Below are positions 37,150 to 49,513 of a DNA stretch of 64,000 bases, piece after piece (position 1 is the stretch's first letter; each line of letters begins with the position of its first letter). This DNA is from Casuarina equisetifolia. Taxonomy: Eukaryota; Streptophyta; Magnoliopsida; Fagales; Casuarinaceae. The stretch is from NCBI GenBank assembly GCA_028551475.1, contig CM052361.1:1681501-1745500 (forward strand), given 5' to 3'. The notes under the pieces are model-generated. The model was not told where the DNA came from and searched no databases. It saw only the letters and a program-made list of their open reading frames with translations. Both the position numbers and the translations under genes were made by a program.

Positions 37150-40100
37150 AGAGGAAGCCATTATTGTGCCATTTACACCTACATACATGCTTTGTCTTAC
37201 TAGAGCTTTTGTTAACACATTACAATACTTGGCTTGTATATGCGTATACGAACTGAAAGAAGCTACTTTTGGGAAGCAGATTTATGAGGCGTGGATGTTT
37301 GGTAATAAATGAGATTATAATTCTCAATCATTTTTGCGTAAAGAAACCATGTAATAGAGTGTATGAGGTCCTTTCCTTTTGATAACACCAATATTTTCAG
37401 TTTCCCATCACAGAGCTATGGTATCTATCTAAATATAGTTAAAACATTAAAAAAAAAAAAAAGTGTTAACAAAGTTCATTTTTTTCCTAAAACCAATTTA
37501 TAAGGAAGATGATATCTATATATAAAGTTCATATAACAAGTTACAAACAATACAAAATATTATGATATTCTCAATTTTAGGTTTTAGAAATAATATTACA
37601 AAATAAACCTTATACTTAAAATAATCTTATTTTATCTTAATCATAAATTCTGATTTCATTTATCAACTATTAATGAAGAGGGCTAATCTTTTAATTTATC
37701 TAGGCTTTCATGTCACATAATAAGTAATATAAAACATTCTAATAATACAGTTTATAAAAAGGAGTTACTATTTATAGTAGATTTCACATTATATAATAAA
37801 AAATATAAGATATTCACATGATTTGAAAGTTAAAATATTCACATGATTTGCGTGGTTTTTGTCAAAACACATCAACATCTGTGGTATAAAATTAAATTTT
37901 TTTCCATCAAGTGGTTGGGAAATAAACTTTTCCAAGGTCAAAGCAAATCCCTCCTATGATCTCGTTCCCCAATTATTGTGGCCGCTTCACAAAAACAGGA
38001 CCCACCTACAACCAACAAGCAATCACGTCCATTCATAATGGATATCCATTCAACCAACCTATCATTGATATGGCTTTAGCTGAACCCTGACAAGCCTGCC
38101 TATTCTGATTTGTAGCAAAGTGCTGCCTTTGAATGCCACGTCGTCAGCCTTGGACCCAGACAGATAAGCACCAACTGGGGGACAACTTGGGTAGAGAAAC
38201 GTGGAAGGCTGCGATGAGCGAAGTGGGCAGATCGACGGTGAAAAACAAACTGGCCTTTCAGGTGGTCGAAGCGTCCAACTTATCCTCGGGTTCTTAGATG
38301 AGAAATATTTAATCGAAAACATGTTGTTTTGATGCCAATTTCATGTGCATCATAATGGTTGGATGGGACCTCATTTGTCAGCTTCTTGTTGGATTCAAAT
38401 TTGGACATGCATGTCTAGTATTTGTGACAGCTTACATGGCTCATGTTTTGGATCAGTTTACCAATTGATTTATCCAGTAATCCAAATACTAGTTTCTTGT
38501 TACATATAATTTTCTGAGTTCTTTCTAAAAGAAGTTCTTCTTTTTTTTCCTGAATTTCTAATTCACCTATTCTGAAGTGTCGAACTTGAAACTTCTTAGC
38601 ACCTGCCTACTATTAAATTTAGTATTTCTTGACTTCTTTTAAATTGTCAACTAGACAATTTTTATAGTGACATCTTTCCAGAACTTTATTACTTTTACCA
38701 TCTTGAGCAATGTATACAACTTCCAAGTTGATAACTCTAGTCATACAACATGATCTAGACTAGTGAATCTTACAATGTCTCTCATTTTGTATCTTTAAAA
38801 ATTATATTATTTTAATTTATTTTAGTACTTTACTGTTAATAAAGAATATACATGAGGTATTATATAATTGAATAATTTTGATACAAATGTATATTTTTTC
38901 ACTCATGAAAGTTTAGCAAAGTTATTTAAAGGAAGTAATCCAAATGTGTCTATAAAATATTAACCTATTACTATCTTGGAATTTTTCTAAACCAATGAGT
39001 CATTGAAGAATTCTTCCTTTTTAGTCATATTTGTACTTTAATCATAATGACAGCTTACCAAATATATATACATATAGTTTTTTAAAGTTTTATATTTATA
39101 ACTAATATGTTAAAAACTTCAATTGATAAATATCAATTTATCCTGACTCTTAATTTGACTTCACATCCGACACAAAATATAAATGTACATTTTCAAATGG
39201 TCTAAAGGGAAGACATTTAGCATAGGATATTGCTGACGAAAAAAAAAAAACAAGTTATATAATTGAGAGGATTGTTGGAGTCACTTGGTCAAAAGCGAAG
39301 CAATGAAAACATTGGTAGAATAGTTGAACTCTTGTGCATGGATAAGTTACTTCTTAAACAAGACAATTTCTAGAGAAAGTTCAGTAATGTAATGTCAACG
39401 TAGGCATCGAGTTTTATTGTTCATTATAAATAATGGGGTGAGTAAACTAATAAGTTGTATTCAAGAATCATAACATTTTCTATTTTCTTTTGAAAACTAT
39501 CATTTAAGAACATTTCTAAATGTATAAAGAAGATTATAAAGTAAGATAACTATTATTTAACATTTATTTTGATAATTATACATATTACTTCTATCATTAT
39601 TGCACTTTATATATATTATTTCCATTTATTTTCTTTATTTCATCTATACATCATATTCTACTTAATTATTGATAAAATAATCAATTTTTTTTTCAAAGTT
39701 TTTACATTACTTGTATATTAAAATTTGTTTTGTTTTAAAATATCCCTTCAATTGGAAGAATTAAAAGCCTAAATCAAAAGCTATTTTAAGAGTTAGAGGA
39801 TTTTTTTTTTTAAAACTTTACCTCAATAATATTATTTTTTAATACAAAACTTTCATTTTATACATACTCCTTACACACCAAGTGTTGTTAACTCAAGATT
39901 GTATGGGATACAATAAATTCAACTAGAACATTAATACCAAGTTAGAAAACTTTAAAAAAATTAATCTAAAAATTAATTTAAGAATTGTAGAGTTCTTATT
40001 TATTTTAAGCTTTATCTCAAAAAAAAAATTATTTTCTAACGTGAATTTTCAACTTGCCATCCCTTCAAGCGACGACGAATCAATCTAACAAGATAATGAT

Positions 40101-41040
40101 CCTTCGATGGTATTGAAGGGCCGTTGAACCACATCCAGGCCATCTTGTGGTCAGCAAGTACACAAATCAGACCGTGCTGCCTGGCACCAGTTTTCTGATG
40201 GCCCTCCTTGAGCCACCCAGAAACCATTTACAGATTTTTCCTATTTAGATTACCATTTTCCTCCACAGAAAAATAGCCATCCAATGGCTCTCATTGACAG
40301 TCCAGATGACAATGGCGACTTCTATTCTCTTTTCTCTTGCATGCACAAGCAATTTACTACTTGCTCTCAAAGAACAACCAAGATTTCTTGAACCTGCCTT
40401 AATTCTCAATGATAATTGGATAACCCCATTCAGGTCTCCTAGTTTCTGTTAAAAACGATATGAAAAAGTCGCACATTGTTTAAATCATGCTTAGGAATCA
40501 TCCTTAAAATAAATTTCACACCCCATCTTTACAAGCGGGTTTGAATAAGAAAATAGACTTTTTTAACGTAGCATCACAAGTGCAAATAAAAGAAACAATA
40601 TCCCCTATAAAAGATGGAGATGGATTACTGCTATAACAAAACTTGCAACCCTTGTTGACCATAAAAGAACATGTTAAGAACCATATGAAGATATCTAAAC
40701 TGTACTTAGCAATCGTCTTTAAAATAAAATATGCATTTCCTCCTTATAGCCAATTTATCAAGTCAAATGTAATAATAGCTTCGATGCAATTCATTTTAAA
40801 GTGGGCTCGGCTCCCAGCAAGGCCAGCCATTTGTTCAGGAAGATTTCCCTTACTCTTGATGGACCTTAAAACCGAGTTAATGGCAGAGCCTAACCCATTT
40901 TTTAGGGCAATCTTTTACATTTTTCAGTTTAGTAAGTCATGATAGTATACCAAGTAAGTCTCCCTCCTTATAGCAGACAATGATTTCCAACACACAACAT
41001 TAAGTGTCTCCAAATGGATGCTAGAATGAGGAGCAATAAC
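37150..41040. other. Gene-poor AT-rich stretch between CLC and RPS21
   Basis: No gene I can support. Most is extremely AT-rich. Two less AT-rich islands stand out: 38050-38330, with an 86-codon minus-strand frame of no recognised family, and 40040-40340, with a 63-codon minus-strand frame (MVSGWLKEGHQKTGARQHGL and onward). Neither has splice partners or a family match by eye; they may be fragments of lost genes or transposons. Confidence 0.5.
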
Positions 41041-41179
41041 TTTTCATTTAGACAGAATTACAAAAGGGATAAAGCGCCGAGTCAAATAAAGAACAAGATT
41101 CACTAAGTGACACTTACATCGACCAAAAGCCTCTTCACTCAAAGGTGAGTATGATAAACTAAAGGCAAGTTGAACGCAG

Positions 41180-42777
41180 TTAATAGGGGATGTCTCCTGC
41201 AGGCAGATCCCAGTTATCTTCCTGATCATCGTCTTTCTTGGTTGCAGATACTTCTGGCTTAGTCTGTGGTGGACCTCTTGCCTGGGGACGCCTGGTTGCA
41301 GAGTGAAACAGATGAACAGTAAAGGATCATTATCAAAGGAGAGATCACAGAAGAAACTCTTGATGGCTAATCTTTGTTGTTTGATCACAGATCAGTAAAT
41401 TTTATTTGATTCGAGAAGAGAGCCGACAAGAATATGCAGTTGAATTGAAAAATAATTTCATAGCACCAAAGAGAGCCAAATGTTGAAAGCCATAGATATC
41501 CAGACCCAAAAATCAGAGAAAAATCCTTACAACCCATCTACACTTTGATACAAGATATGCAAATTTGATACAAAAAGTGCAAAATCTTAGTAACATGTTC
41601 CAAATCACCAAAGATATATGTTTTTACCCCATCAAAAGAAAGATGCATTTCCAGGACATGTGTAAAAGGCTTAACAAGAAAATTATACTGCCTCATTTTG
41701 TTGGAACTAAATATGGAAACTTATCACCCAAAGTGGACATGTTTCACACCATCACATATATTACTAAAACTCAGAACTGGTGCTGATCCAAGAAGGAAAA
41801 CAAAGCAAAATAGAAAATCTAAAATAGTGGCATCTGAGAAGACCCCGAGTATACCCACATGTTCTCAAGCATGACCACTGCTACAGAGCTTCTGTAATTC
41901 CACTTTTTAAGCGAAGAATTCGCAAAATGGATCCCTAAATGGTTGCTGGGTTCTTAGAGGAACAGAAGAGGGTGAAAAATTAATCTTAATTGCTAAAAAA
42001 AATACTACATGTTAAACCCAACCACCAAAGATTCATAAATACAAACCCCAAATACCAATCAAATTCAACCCCAGCATAAATTAACTAAGAAAGACCACCA
42101 ATTTAGAGTAAATGAGAAAAGAAACAAAGGAGCGCAGACCGATGACCATGAACACGAAAGAGAAAAGTTGATGCTTAACTAAGCCTACAGCAGCTAATTG
42201 TTCAATTCAGACAAAACTTCAAGTTGAAATTACCAATGCATAAAGATTAAATCTCTCCTTCCCTTCTTTCCTCTACCTCAACTCCACCGCAATCCAAACA
42301 TCCCAAAGAAAATAATAACAAGAACATAGTAAGAAAAAAATCAGACAACAAAAGGCAGAACCTTCTTTTGTTGCGCTTAGCGGCCTCACGAGTCTTGCGC
42401 TTCTTCTCGTCCTGCTTGTTTTCATGGAACCTCCTGCGCTTACACTCCTGAATAACACCGGCCTTCATGACCTCTCTCCGGAACCGGTTCAGCAGCCGCT
42501 CCTCAGGCTCCTTGTCGTCCACTATCACCTGCACATTGTAGGCCGACCTGAAGTAGAGCGTGTTGGCATAGGCCAGAGAGGGGCATATCACAGAAGCTAA
42601 AGAAGAGGAGGTAGAAGAGAGAGGATCCTCCTGGGCCACCAGCGAGACCGGCTCGTTCCTTGGTCTCTGGGTCTGAGCCAAATTGAGCTGGGGTGGCGGG
42701 ATTTTGGGTGCTGCAGGTGCTTTTGACGGTAAGAGGAAGGAGAGGAAGTTGCTGAGAGAGGAGGATGAGGCAGCCAT
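41180..42777 (-). CDS. GHS1: Plastid 30S ribosomal protein S21 (bS21c), GHS1-like
   Basis: Two exons, 42777-42362 and 41291-41180; 175 residues. The first 65 or so residues are Ser/Pro/Ala-rich with few acids, a chloroplast transit peptide. The S21 core follows: YNVQVIVDDKEPEERLLNRF, REVMKAGVIQECKRRRFHEN and KQDEKKRKTREAAKRNKRRR, strongly basic, as expected for the small-subunit protein near the 16S rRNA 3' end. The split codon AG|G restores RRRPQARGPPQTK; the protein ends with an acidic tail (KKDDDQEDNWDLPAGDIPY), an extension found in plant plastid S21 but not in bacteria. In Arabidopsis the gene is GLUCOSE HYPERSENSITIVE 1 (At3g27160), whose loss impairs plastid translation and alters sugar responses. 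The intron is 1.07 kb. The start is the first ATG, and the length is near the Arabidopsis protein. Confidence 0.92.
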
Positions 42778-43019
42778 GGATGGATGAGCTTCCTGAACTC
42801 TGGAACTGTGGGCCTCTTGATTTTGGTCTTATCGTGTAAGGAACTGGGGGATGGAACCGGATGTTTTGGTGGTTTGGGTGCGAGCCTGTGTGCACGTGAG
42901 GGGCTGACCCGGCGGGTCCGCCGTCTGGGGTCCGGGCTCGAGGGATCAGGGCCCGTGGGTTCTGAGGGGTTCGCTTTGGTGTATCATCCCTTGTTTGTTC
43001 TTCTGGCCCAGAGGAAGAA

Positions 43020-44900
43020 CTAATGGGCGGCTTGGATTGATCTGCACAACCATAAATTGGTTTCCAAAAGGGGTTTTAAAATCTTCTAAGATTTTTTAAT
43101 ATAATTGTTTGCATATGTTCTTCAATATTCGTGATTAATTTTTATGACACGGTTTTGATTTTATCATTTCAATATTCTCATCTTTATGTTGGGAGATTAA
43201 TATGAATCTTATATTAGATATTAAGAAATTAGGCAGATTTAATCATAAATATACATAATAAATACTAAAAATATTGAGAATTTATGTGATTGCAAATAAA
43301 CAAAAAGTAAAAATTTCTAACTCAAGATTTTTTTACACCAAGGAGACTACAAGAAAATTTTCTCTTTGATTACTGTAACATAGTATGCATATAACTTAGT
43401 AAAGTTTTATACTTGTAGGCAACTCAAGAAAAACCTTAATTGAAAAGAAGAATTTTTTTCTCTAATTACTACATCATACTTTTTTTTATGATCCAAAACC
43501 CTTATCAAATTTTGTTTCATGGCTTAAACTAGAAAGCAATAACCTTTCTGAAATATGCTAAAATTTAGTTTAAAATATAATCAAAAGATTTAAGTTCAAA
43601 ATACTTATTTTATAAGATTTTTCAAATGAACTCCCTTTACCATCTCAACTATACCTCAGAGACAACTTAAGAGAAATCTTAATTTAAAAAGTAATTATTT
43701 TGTCATTATTCCTAATTTGGACTCTTTACCTAACACATTAGAGGATTGTTTTTCTTCTTTCCTTTATTTTCTTTGTTCCATTTAAATATGCATGGATATG
43801 AAAATCTTTGAATTTATTTGATTTAGAAGTTATTGATAGGACTCTAATACAAATAAATTTAAACGATTTGTGGAATCTTTGTCACTACCCTTGAACCGAA
43901 TTCATTCTTTACTCTCATTAGGACATCAATCAGCTTCTATCTTTTCTGAAAATTAAAAGTACTGTGAACAGTTTTGCCTTGTGATTGTGTTACGTGCAAG
44001 TTTCCCTTAACTTGCAAAGTGTACTAGCTAGGCTGAAGCAGGCAATGGCTGGTAAGGCACGCCATTCTCCTCTCTTCTGTAAACTGCCTATTAAAAGGCC
44101 AGGAAACAAAATGAAAAGGTAGAAATGTCTCTGTTCTTGCCCTTTACACTGTACAGATGGAGTTCAAGCTCTTACATATCCAAATACTCACCCAATCAAT
44201 GCAAACAGCCGTCTAAATGCCTTCTCTTTGGCCCCTGTTGCGTGTACTCAGAACTGTGCACGTAACAGATTGCAGCTTTAAACAAATCAAACCCACAGAG
44301 CAAAAGCAACCAATTTCCAAGAGATTATTGGCAGACAAGATTGAGCAGTCCATGTGTTGGAGGAATCACTTTCTGGCCGCGAATGCTCAGGAAAGAACCA
44401 CCATTTACTGTTTGATGTACAGATTTAGGCCCCCAGTTCTGTACTTCTCCATCTCTGTAACCATCAAGTCTTGTCAGTGTGAAAACGAAGTGTCATTTTC
44501 TGTAATGCCCTGATTTAGTAACGCTTTGGCCATCAGTACCTAACCAATGTTATTCTGAATCAGATCCCACCATAAGACCAAATAAAGTGTCATACATCTT
44601 GGCATTGTGGAAGAACACAGATTACGTTGGCTGACATATTAGAAGCTAATGCTTTGTGCTCTTTATACATGATCAAAGTGTCATAAATCGCTTGCTGTGC
44701 TGTTTTTTAAGAAAAGAATTGATTAGTTAAAATCTGACCTGCTGCTTCCTCTTTCTGATATATTTTCTTTACCAATGAGATTTTGAGCATCCCTCAGCTC
44801 ACGAAGAGGCAACAAACAGCACTTCTAGTGGTCCCCTGCCATGGAGTTTTAGGCATCAAAAAATAGAGCCTTTGTGAGTTCAGCAGTGTGAAAATCTGAA
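43020..44900. other. Intergenic DNA upstream of RPS21
   Basis: GC-rich promoter-like sequence lies just upstream of the RPS21 start (about 42780-43020). Beyond it, 43080-43980 is AT-rich and featureless. From 43980 to 44860 the base composition is more balanced and a 98-codon plus-strand frame (44217-44513) exists, but its product is unlike any family I know. Confidence 0.45.
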
Positions 44901-44911
44901 GCATAAAATTG

Positions 44912-45259
44912 TCAATCTGAACGTTTTTCATTTAGCAGGTTCTCTACTCGACAGTATCCTCCAAATCTCTCCAATGATGAGACTTGTTTTAAGCTTCTTG
45001 GTTGCTTAGAAAAGCTGAAATCTAAGGGACACTTTGGACCATGATGTGGAAGCTCTGCCACTATAAGTTTCTGCATCTGTGACTCATACCCCGCCACTGT
45101 AATGCTGTAGGTGGCAAGTAAAGTAGTACTAGCACGCCTTTGTACTGGCAACATTGTGTAAATTCCTTTCATGTGAAGTACCGCTTTTGCAGCTTGTTGA
45201 TCACAATCTTCATTAATATATTTTACTTGTAAAACCAGCCATACAGACAAAAGAAACAT
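44912..45259 (-). CDS. Doubtful small ORF, possible secreted or orphan protein
   Basis: A 115-codon frame without recognisable homology. It starts MFLLSVWLVLQVKYINEDC, a hydrophobic stretch that could be a signal peptide although no clear cleavage motif follows. The body is basic with three Cys and ends SSLERFGGYCRVENLLNEKRSD. A TATAAA at 45307-45302 on the same strand lies 43 bases before the ATG, and a longer in-frame start at 45334 lies upstream of that TATA and is thus unlikely. No introns or family motifs are visible. The support is only frame length, a hydrophobic N-terminus and the TATA spacing; it may be chance. Confidence 0.25.
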   Translation of the reverse strand: MFLLSVWLVLQVKYINEDCDQQAAKAVLHMKGIYTMLPVQRRASTTLLATYSITVAGYESQMQKLIVAELPHHGPKCPLDFSFSKQPRSLKQVSSLERFGGYCRVENLLNEKRSD

Positions 45260-45339
45260 GATTCTACATGCTAATGAAGAACTTGGTTGGTGGGTGGAGA
45301 TTTTATAGAATCTGAGGTTAGTATGGATATTCATGGCAT

Positions 45340-48300
45340 AATTCTTGTTGAAATCAAACTTAAATAATTATAAAGGATTTAAAATCTTCCTTTAAAACTT
45401 GTCATGTCATTTAGAAAAAAAAGAAAGAAAAAAATATGAGCATATAAGAAGAATATTCAGGTCAAAAGATTGTATAGTGGGACAATTGTTATTTTTAAAA
45501 TTGCCCTTCACCTACAAGTATAGAAAAACTACAAGGATGAATTTGTCTATAAGTGACCAAATGATGATGTGAAATCCCAAAGACTCAATTTATGATAAAT
45601 GTAATATTCAAATTTAAGTTTTAATATCATATTAAAAATGATTTAACTTTTTCTCTTACAATTAATTATTGAAAAAATAGAACACTTGAATATATATGCA
45701 AAATATAATACCAAAACAATTATGGTATATGACAACCATTATTTTTAGCAACCCACTTTAACCCTAAGCTTTGGTATCATATTTGAAGAGGTTTAGCTTC
45801 ATTCCTTAAATTTAAAAGAAGAACATGATGTCAAAATCCTAGTGATGTGAGATAACCACCATTTTAATAAAAATAAATTCTCAAATACAAATGAGAATTC
45901 ATAATGCCAATAATAATTTGAAACTTTGGGATTTGTTCGAATCCAGTTACTATAATATTTTTACTGACATATTTTCTGATTACAATAGTTATTCTGTAAC
46001 CAACAAAAGTCAAGTTTGCGTAAGCTAGACTAAAACCATTGGCGCACATCATGCTCTATAGCAATAGAGCAATAGACTCTGTAATCATCAAAAGTGTAGA
46101 ACACGGTAGGTACAAAATGTCACAACCGACCAAAAACATCATAGCAATTGAATATTGAATCTCTGAGATAACGATCTCTTTGGCGATGTTGATGGAATCA
46201 TTTTCTAAAGACAGGCCTGAAGACCACAGCAAGCAGACTTCTGCACCAGCAGAAGCTTTAAGAAAAAGATAGCATAATGCTGCACTTCAAAAGCATTTCA
46301 AGTTAAGTAAAAGGTCCACTGCATTAGGACTTGGAGACTTGGGAAATTAGGACATCTCAAAAGGTTGTTGTGCTCAAACCATTAATTTGAAAGGAAAATG
46401 GGGACCCCCAAAACATGTTCTCTGTAGATGATTAGGCCTGAAGACCTCAGTACAGAGACTTTTGCATTCACAGAGGCTTTAACAAAAATAAGATATGGAG
46501 TTTTGTGAAACCAAAGCGTTTCAACAGAAAATATGCCTTTAGCCCTTAGTTTAAAACAAAGAAATGGGGGACACCAAAACAAAAAGCATGTTCTTTATAG
46601 CCCCCAAGAAAATTTAGCATCCCAAATGCGTGCTATTAGGTAAATGAGTCCTTTTTAATTACTAGAAATTGTTAGCCAACCAAGAAGAGAGATAGAGCAG
46701 AATTGTTAATGGGGGTTAGGATTTCCAAGCATTCTCTTTCCCAATCCAAGGGGCTTAATCCCATCCCATGCTTGGCTCTTCCATAGATTCTTCTCTAACT
46801 TTCCTCGCAGATTTGGGCTTTGTTAAACGACACGCGTCTAGCACAAGTGCTAAACCTACTAGATCATGACAGTGAATTTTGGGTTCATGATATCTGTCAA
46901 AAGGAAACAAACAAGGACTAAAGGAAATCCACCATGCTTATCAGTGGAAAGACAACGCAACCTTTAAATCAATGGTGCATTGGGGGCACAAAGAACATTA
47001 TAAAAACTAAGCCTTATCCAATAGAGTTCCACTTTCTGGGATAGAGTGAGACATGGTCTCAGTAAATGGGGATTAAACTAAGGCACGAAATTTGTTGATT
47101 TGCTCTAAGGATACTCTTGATTATTAAGATTGAGGCGGACCGAAGTAATGGCCCTATATCAAGGTTATTATATAGCAAATGTTTTCTTCGGTTTACACTT
47201 GCCCATCAACTTTGCTTGCCCATTGATCAAGATCAACTGTCACTTTTGTGCCATCCTTTTTTATTTTAAAGGCACCCCGAAGTTTTTTTAAAGAGAAAGG
47301 TAGAAAGAAAGACAACCTAAAACAAGAGCATCATCATTTTCAGGGAAAGATTGATTAGCACATGCTTGTTGGAGATTTATGATAAAGAAATCAGCTACAG
47401 ATGAAAAGACAACCTTTGTGTCCACCACTGCCATTAGGTGAGACCTAGTATTTTAAGTTCAAGCCAACCAACCGATTGGGGATATCTTTCCAAGAAACCT
47501 TTCTTTCGAGGGGAAGTAAAGAAGTGAAAAACATTCATGTTTTATGTGTTTTAAAGGAGTAGGAAACTTGGAGTGTAAGGAGAGAGCGTATACTGCTAAA
47601 AAGTTTTTTTTTTCTTTATAAATGGGCTGATGCAGAGAAGGCGTATATTTTATTTTTAAAAAAGTTCTTTAAATACAAGTAAGGTAATATAGAATAAATT
47701 TCTATACCTAAGTTGTATATATCTCTTTTTAAGTGAAAAAAATGTCATCTTTTAAATTTAAATCTTAATTTTATGCTAAGATGTTTATTTATTTTTATTA
47801 AAAATTAAAGATATAAATTTTAGGTAACACAAAATATTCTCCAACTGTTAAGGTGTTTGGGAGTGTTAGGCTCAGTTTGACCTCTGTGAGATAGTGTTTG
47901 ATGCTGTGCACTTCTATACAGCTCGTTTCCCACGATTGAAAACAGGAAATCAAGTAAAGAGATACTGTGGAACACAGATTCAAGGAGACATCTAAGGGTT
48001 TTGTTTCAATCCCCTTCTTAAACCAGACCATCTTTATGCAATTGGTTTCTTATGAGTGGCTGCAGATATGACACTAGAAGAACAATATATGTTCCAGTTT
48101 TGGGTAAAAGAACAGATCATTCTTGGATGCCTCCGATGATGGATTGCGAAGGAATGTAACAGAACTACAATCTTTGCCCTTTCTTCTCTTGCTAAAGCAG
48201 AAAGAACCAGGGAACCAACCACGATGCAGCAGAAGATCTAGGTAAAGCGTTAACTCCATGAAAAAATGGTGCAAAAGATGGAGCCCGTATTGTAACTTCA

Positions 48301-48600
48301 ATTGTAAAGATCTAAAGTTGTGCAATCTGTATACAAAAATACTTTTCTTGAGAGTTGGAGGGCCATAATCACAATCCTCATGTCCCTGGCTCTGGTTCTG
48401 GCCCTGATGCTGCGGGTGATGATGCTAATGGCAAATAAAAGATTTCGGCCCTCATGAAAAACAATAAAGAAGTTTCGTTTTTCCTGCATATTATACTCCC
48501 AAAGACAGCACACACAGAGACTAAATTAAGCAAAGAAAAGAAGTTAAACAGTAGCCGAGGTGGCTCTTCAACTTGACACAAGTTGCTTATTTCTTGCCTT
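45340..48600. other. Gene-poor stretch before the F-box kelch gene
   Basis: AT-rich, with short frames of no recognisable product. It contains the tandem pair at 46213-46600. The part from about 48000 to 48600 is less AT-rich and is likely the upstream regulatory region of the F-box kelch gene. Confidence 0.5.
46213..46600. repeat. Diverged tandem pair of about 170-215 bp
   Basis: Two segments, 46213-46427 and 46434-46600, both begin AGGCCTGAAGACC. Both continue with a CAGARGCTTTAA-like block and both end with AAATGGGG, a CCAAAAC block and CATGTTCT.T.TAG. The first copy contains the short perfect hairpin CTTCTGCACCAGCAGAAG. The middle has drifted with indels. No coding frame is shared, so the pair is either a local duplication or two arms of an unknown repeat. 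Confidence 0.6.
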
Positions 48601-48857
48601 ACATCTCGGTTCACAACCCTCATTCCCACCAAAAATCTTTCGGCGCCTTAATGGCGCATCTTCCATTCTTTCCGTATCTGTCTCTTCTTCTCTCCACCCT
48701 CTCTCTGACCCCAAATGCTCTTAAGGTTCTCTGCTGTCCCCTTCCTCAGAAGTGCAAGTCCTAAGAGCTTGGCTGCTGTTTCACCCTCCTGTTCTTTCCA
48801 TAATCGTCTCCCACCTTTCCTGTTCCCTTTGATTTGACTTGACTTGGACTTCTCCAG

Positions 48858-49481
48858 GTACCCCCCCCCCCCCCCCCACTCTTCTCTCTCTCTCTCCTCG
48901 AACGTGCGTTTACACTAGGGTCTTCATGTCATGATTGTTTCTGAGAGCCCGTTGTGGCCACTGTCCATGGATTTTCATGTCTGTCTAACAACTTGTTTTC
49001 CAAATCTTGATGTCCGACCAGCCATCTCATTAATATATCTTTGTTTTTGCACTCCTCCTAAGGTTCTCAAGGATAAGATTGTTCGTTTGTTATCTACCGA
49101 CTGTTGACCAGACTGATTTTACATCTGTTCTAATCTTAGTGATTGGTTTTGTTCTAGTCATCTTATAAATTATGAATTCCATCTAAAGCATGTTTTTTAT
49201 TAATCTTTCACAATGGGTTTTTGTTCTCTTCTTGGTTTGATGTTGAAATGTTTCACTTATTGCCATAAACCTTGAAAAACCCATGGTGTCTTGGTTTTTA
49301 CACTAGAAACCTTAAACTGGAGGCGGCCTGTGCATCTTTCTTTGTATCGTGATGAATCCAAGAGGAATTGTTCTCTGTGTATTTTATGTTGACTTGTAAA
49401 AGGGGCATAGATTTACGCTTATTGTTGTTATTATAGTTGCTTATAGTCATTCCATGGATATCTTGTTTCTTTCGGTTGCAG
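48858..49481 (+). other. TML: Probable 5'-leader intron of the F-box kelch gene
   Basis: A CAG|GTACCC donor at 48858 and a TTGCAG|AC acceptor ending at 49481 would remove 624 bases and bring a CT-rich leader close to the ATG at 49514. It includes a C17 tract at 48861-48877 followed by a CT repeat. Inferred from splice-site form only. Confidence 0.45.
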
Positions 49482-49513
49482 ACAATTTCTGCAGTTTGAT
49501 GGAGTTTTGATCC

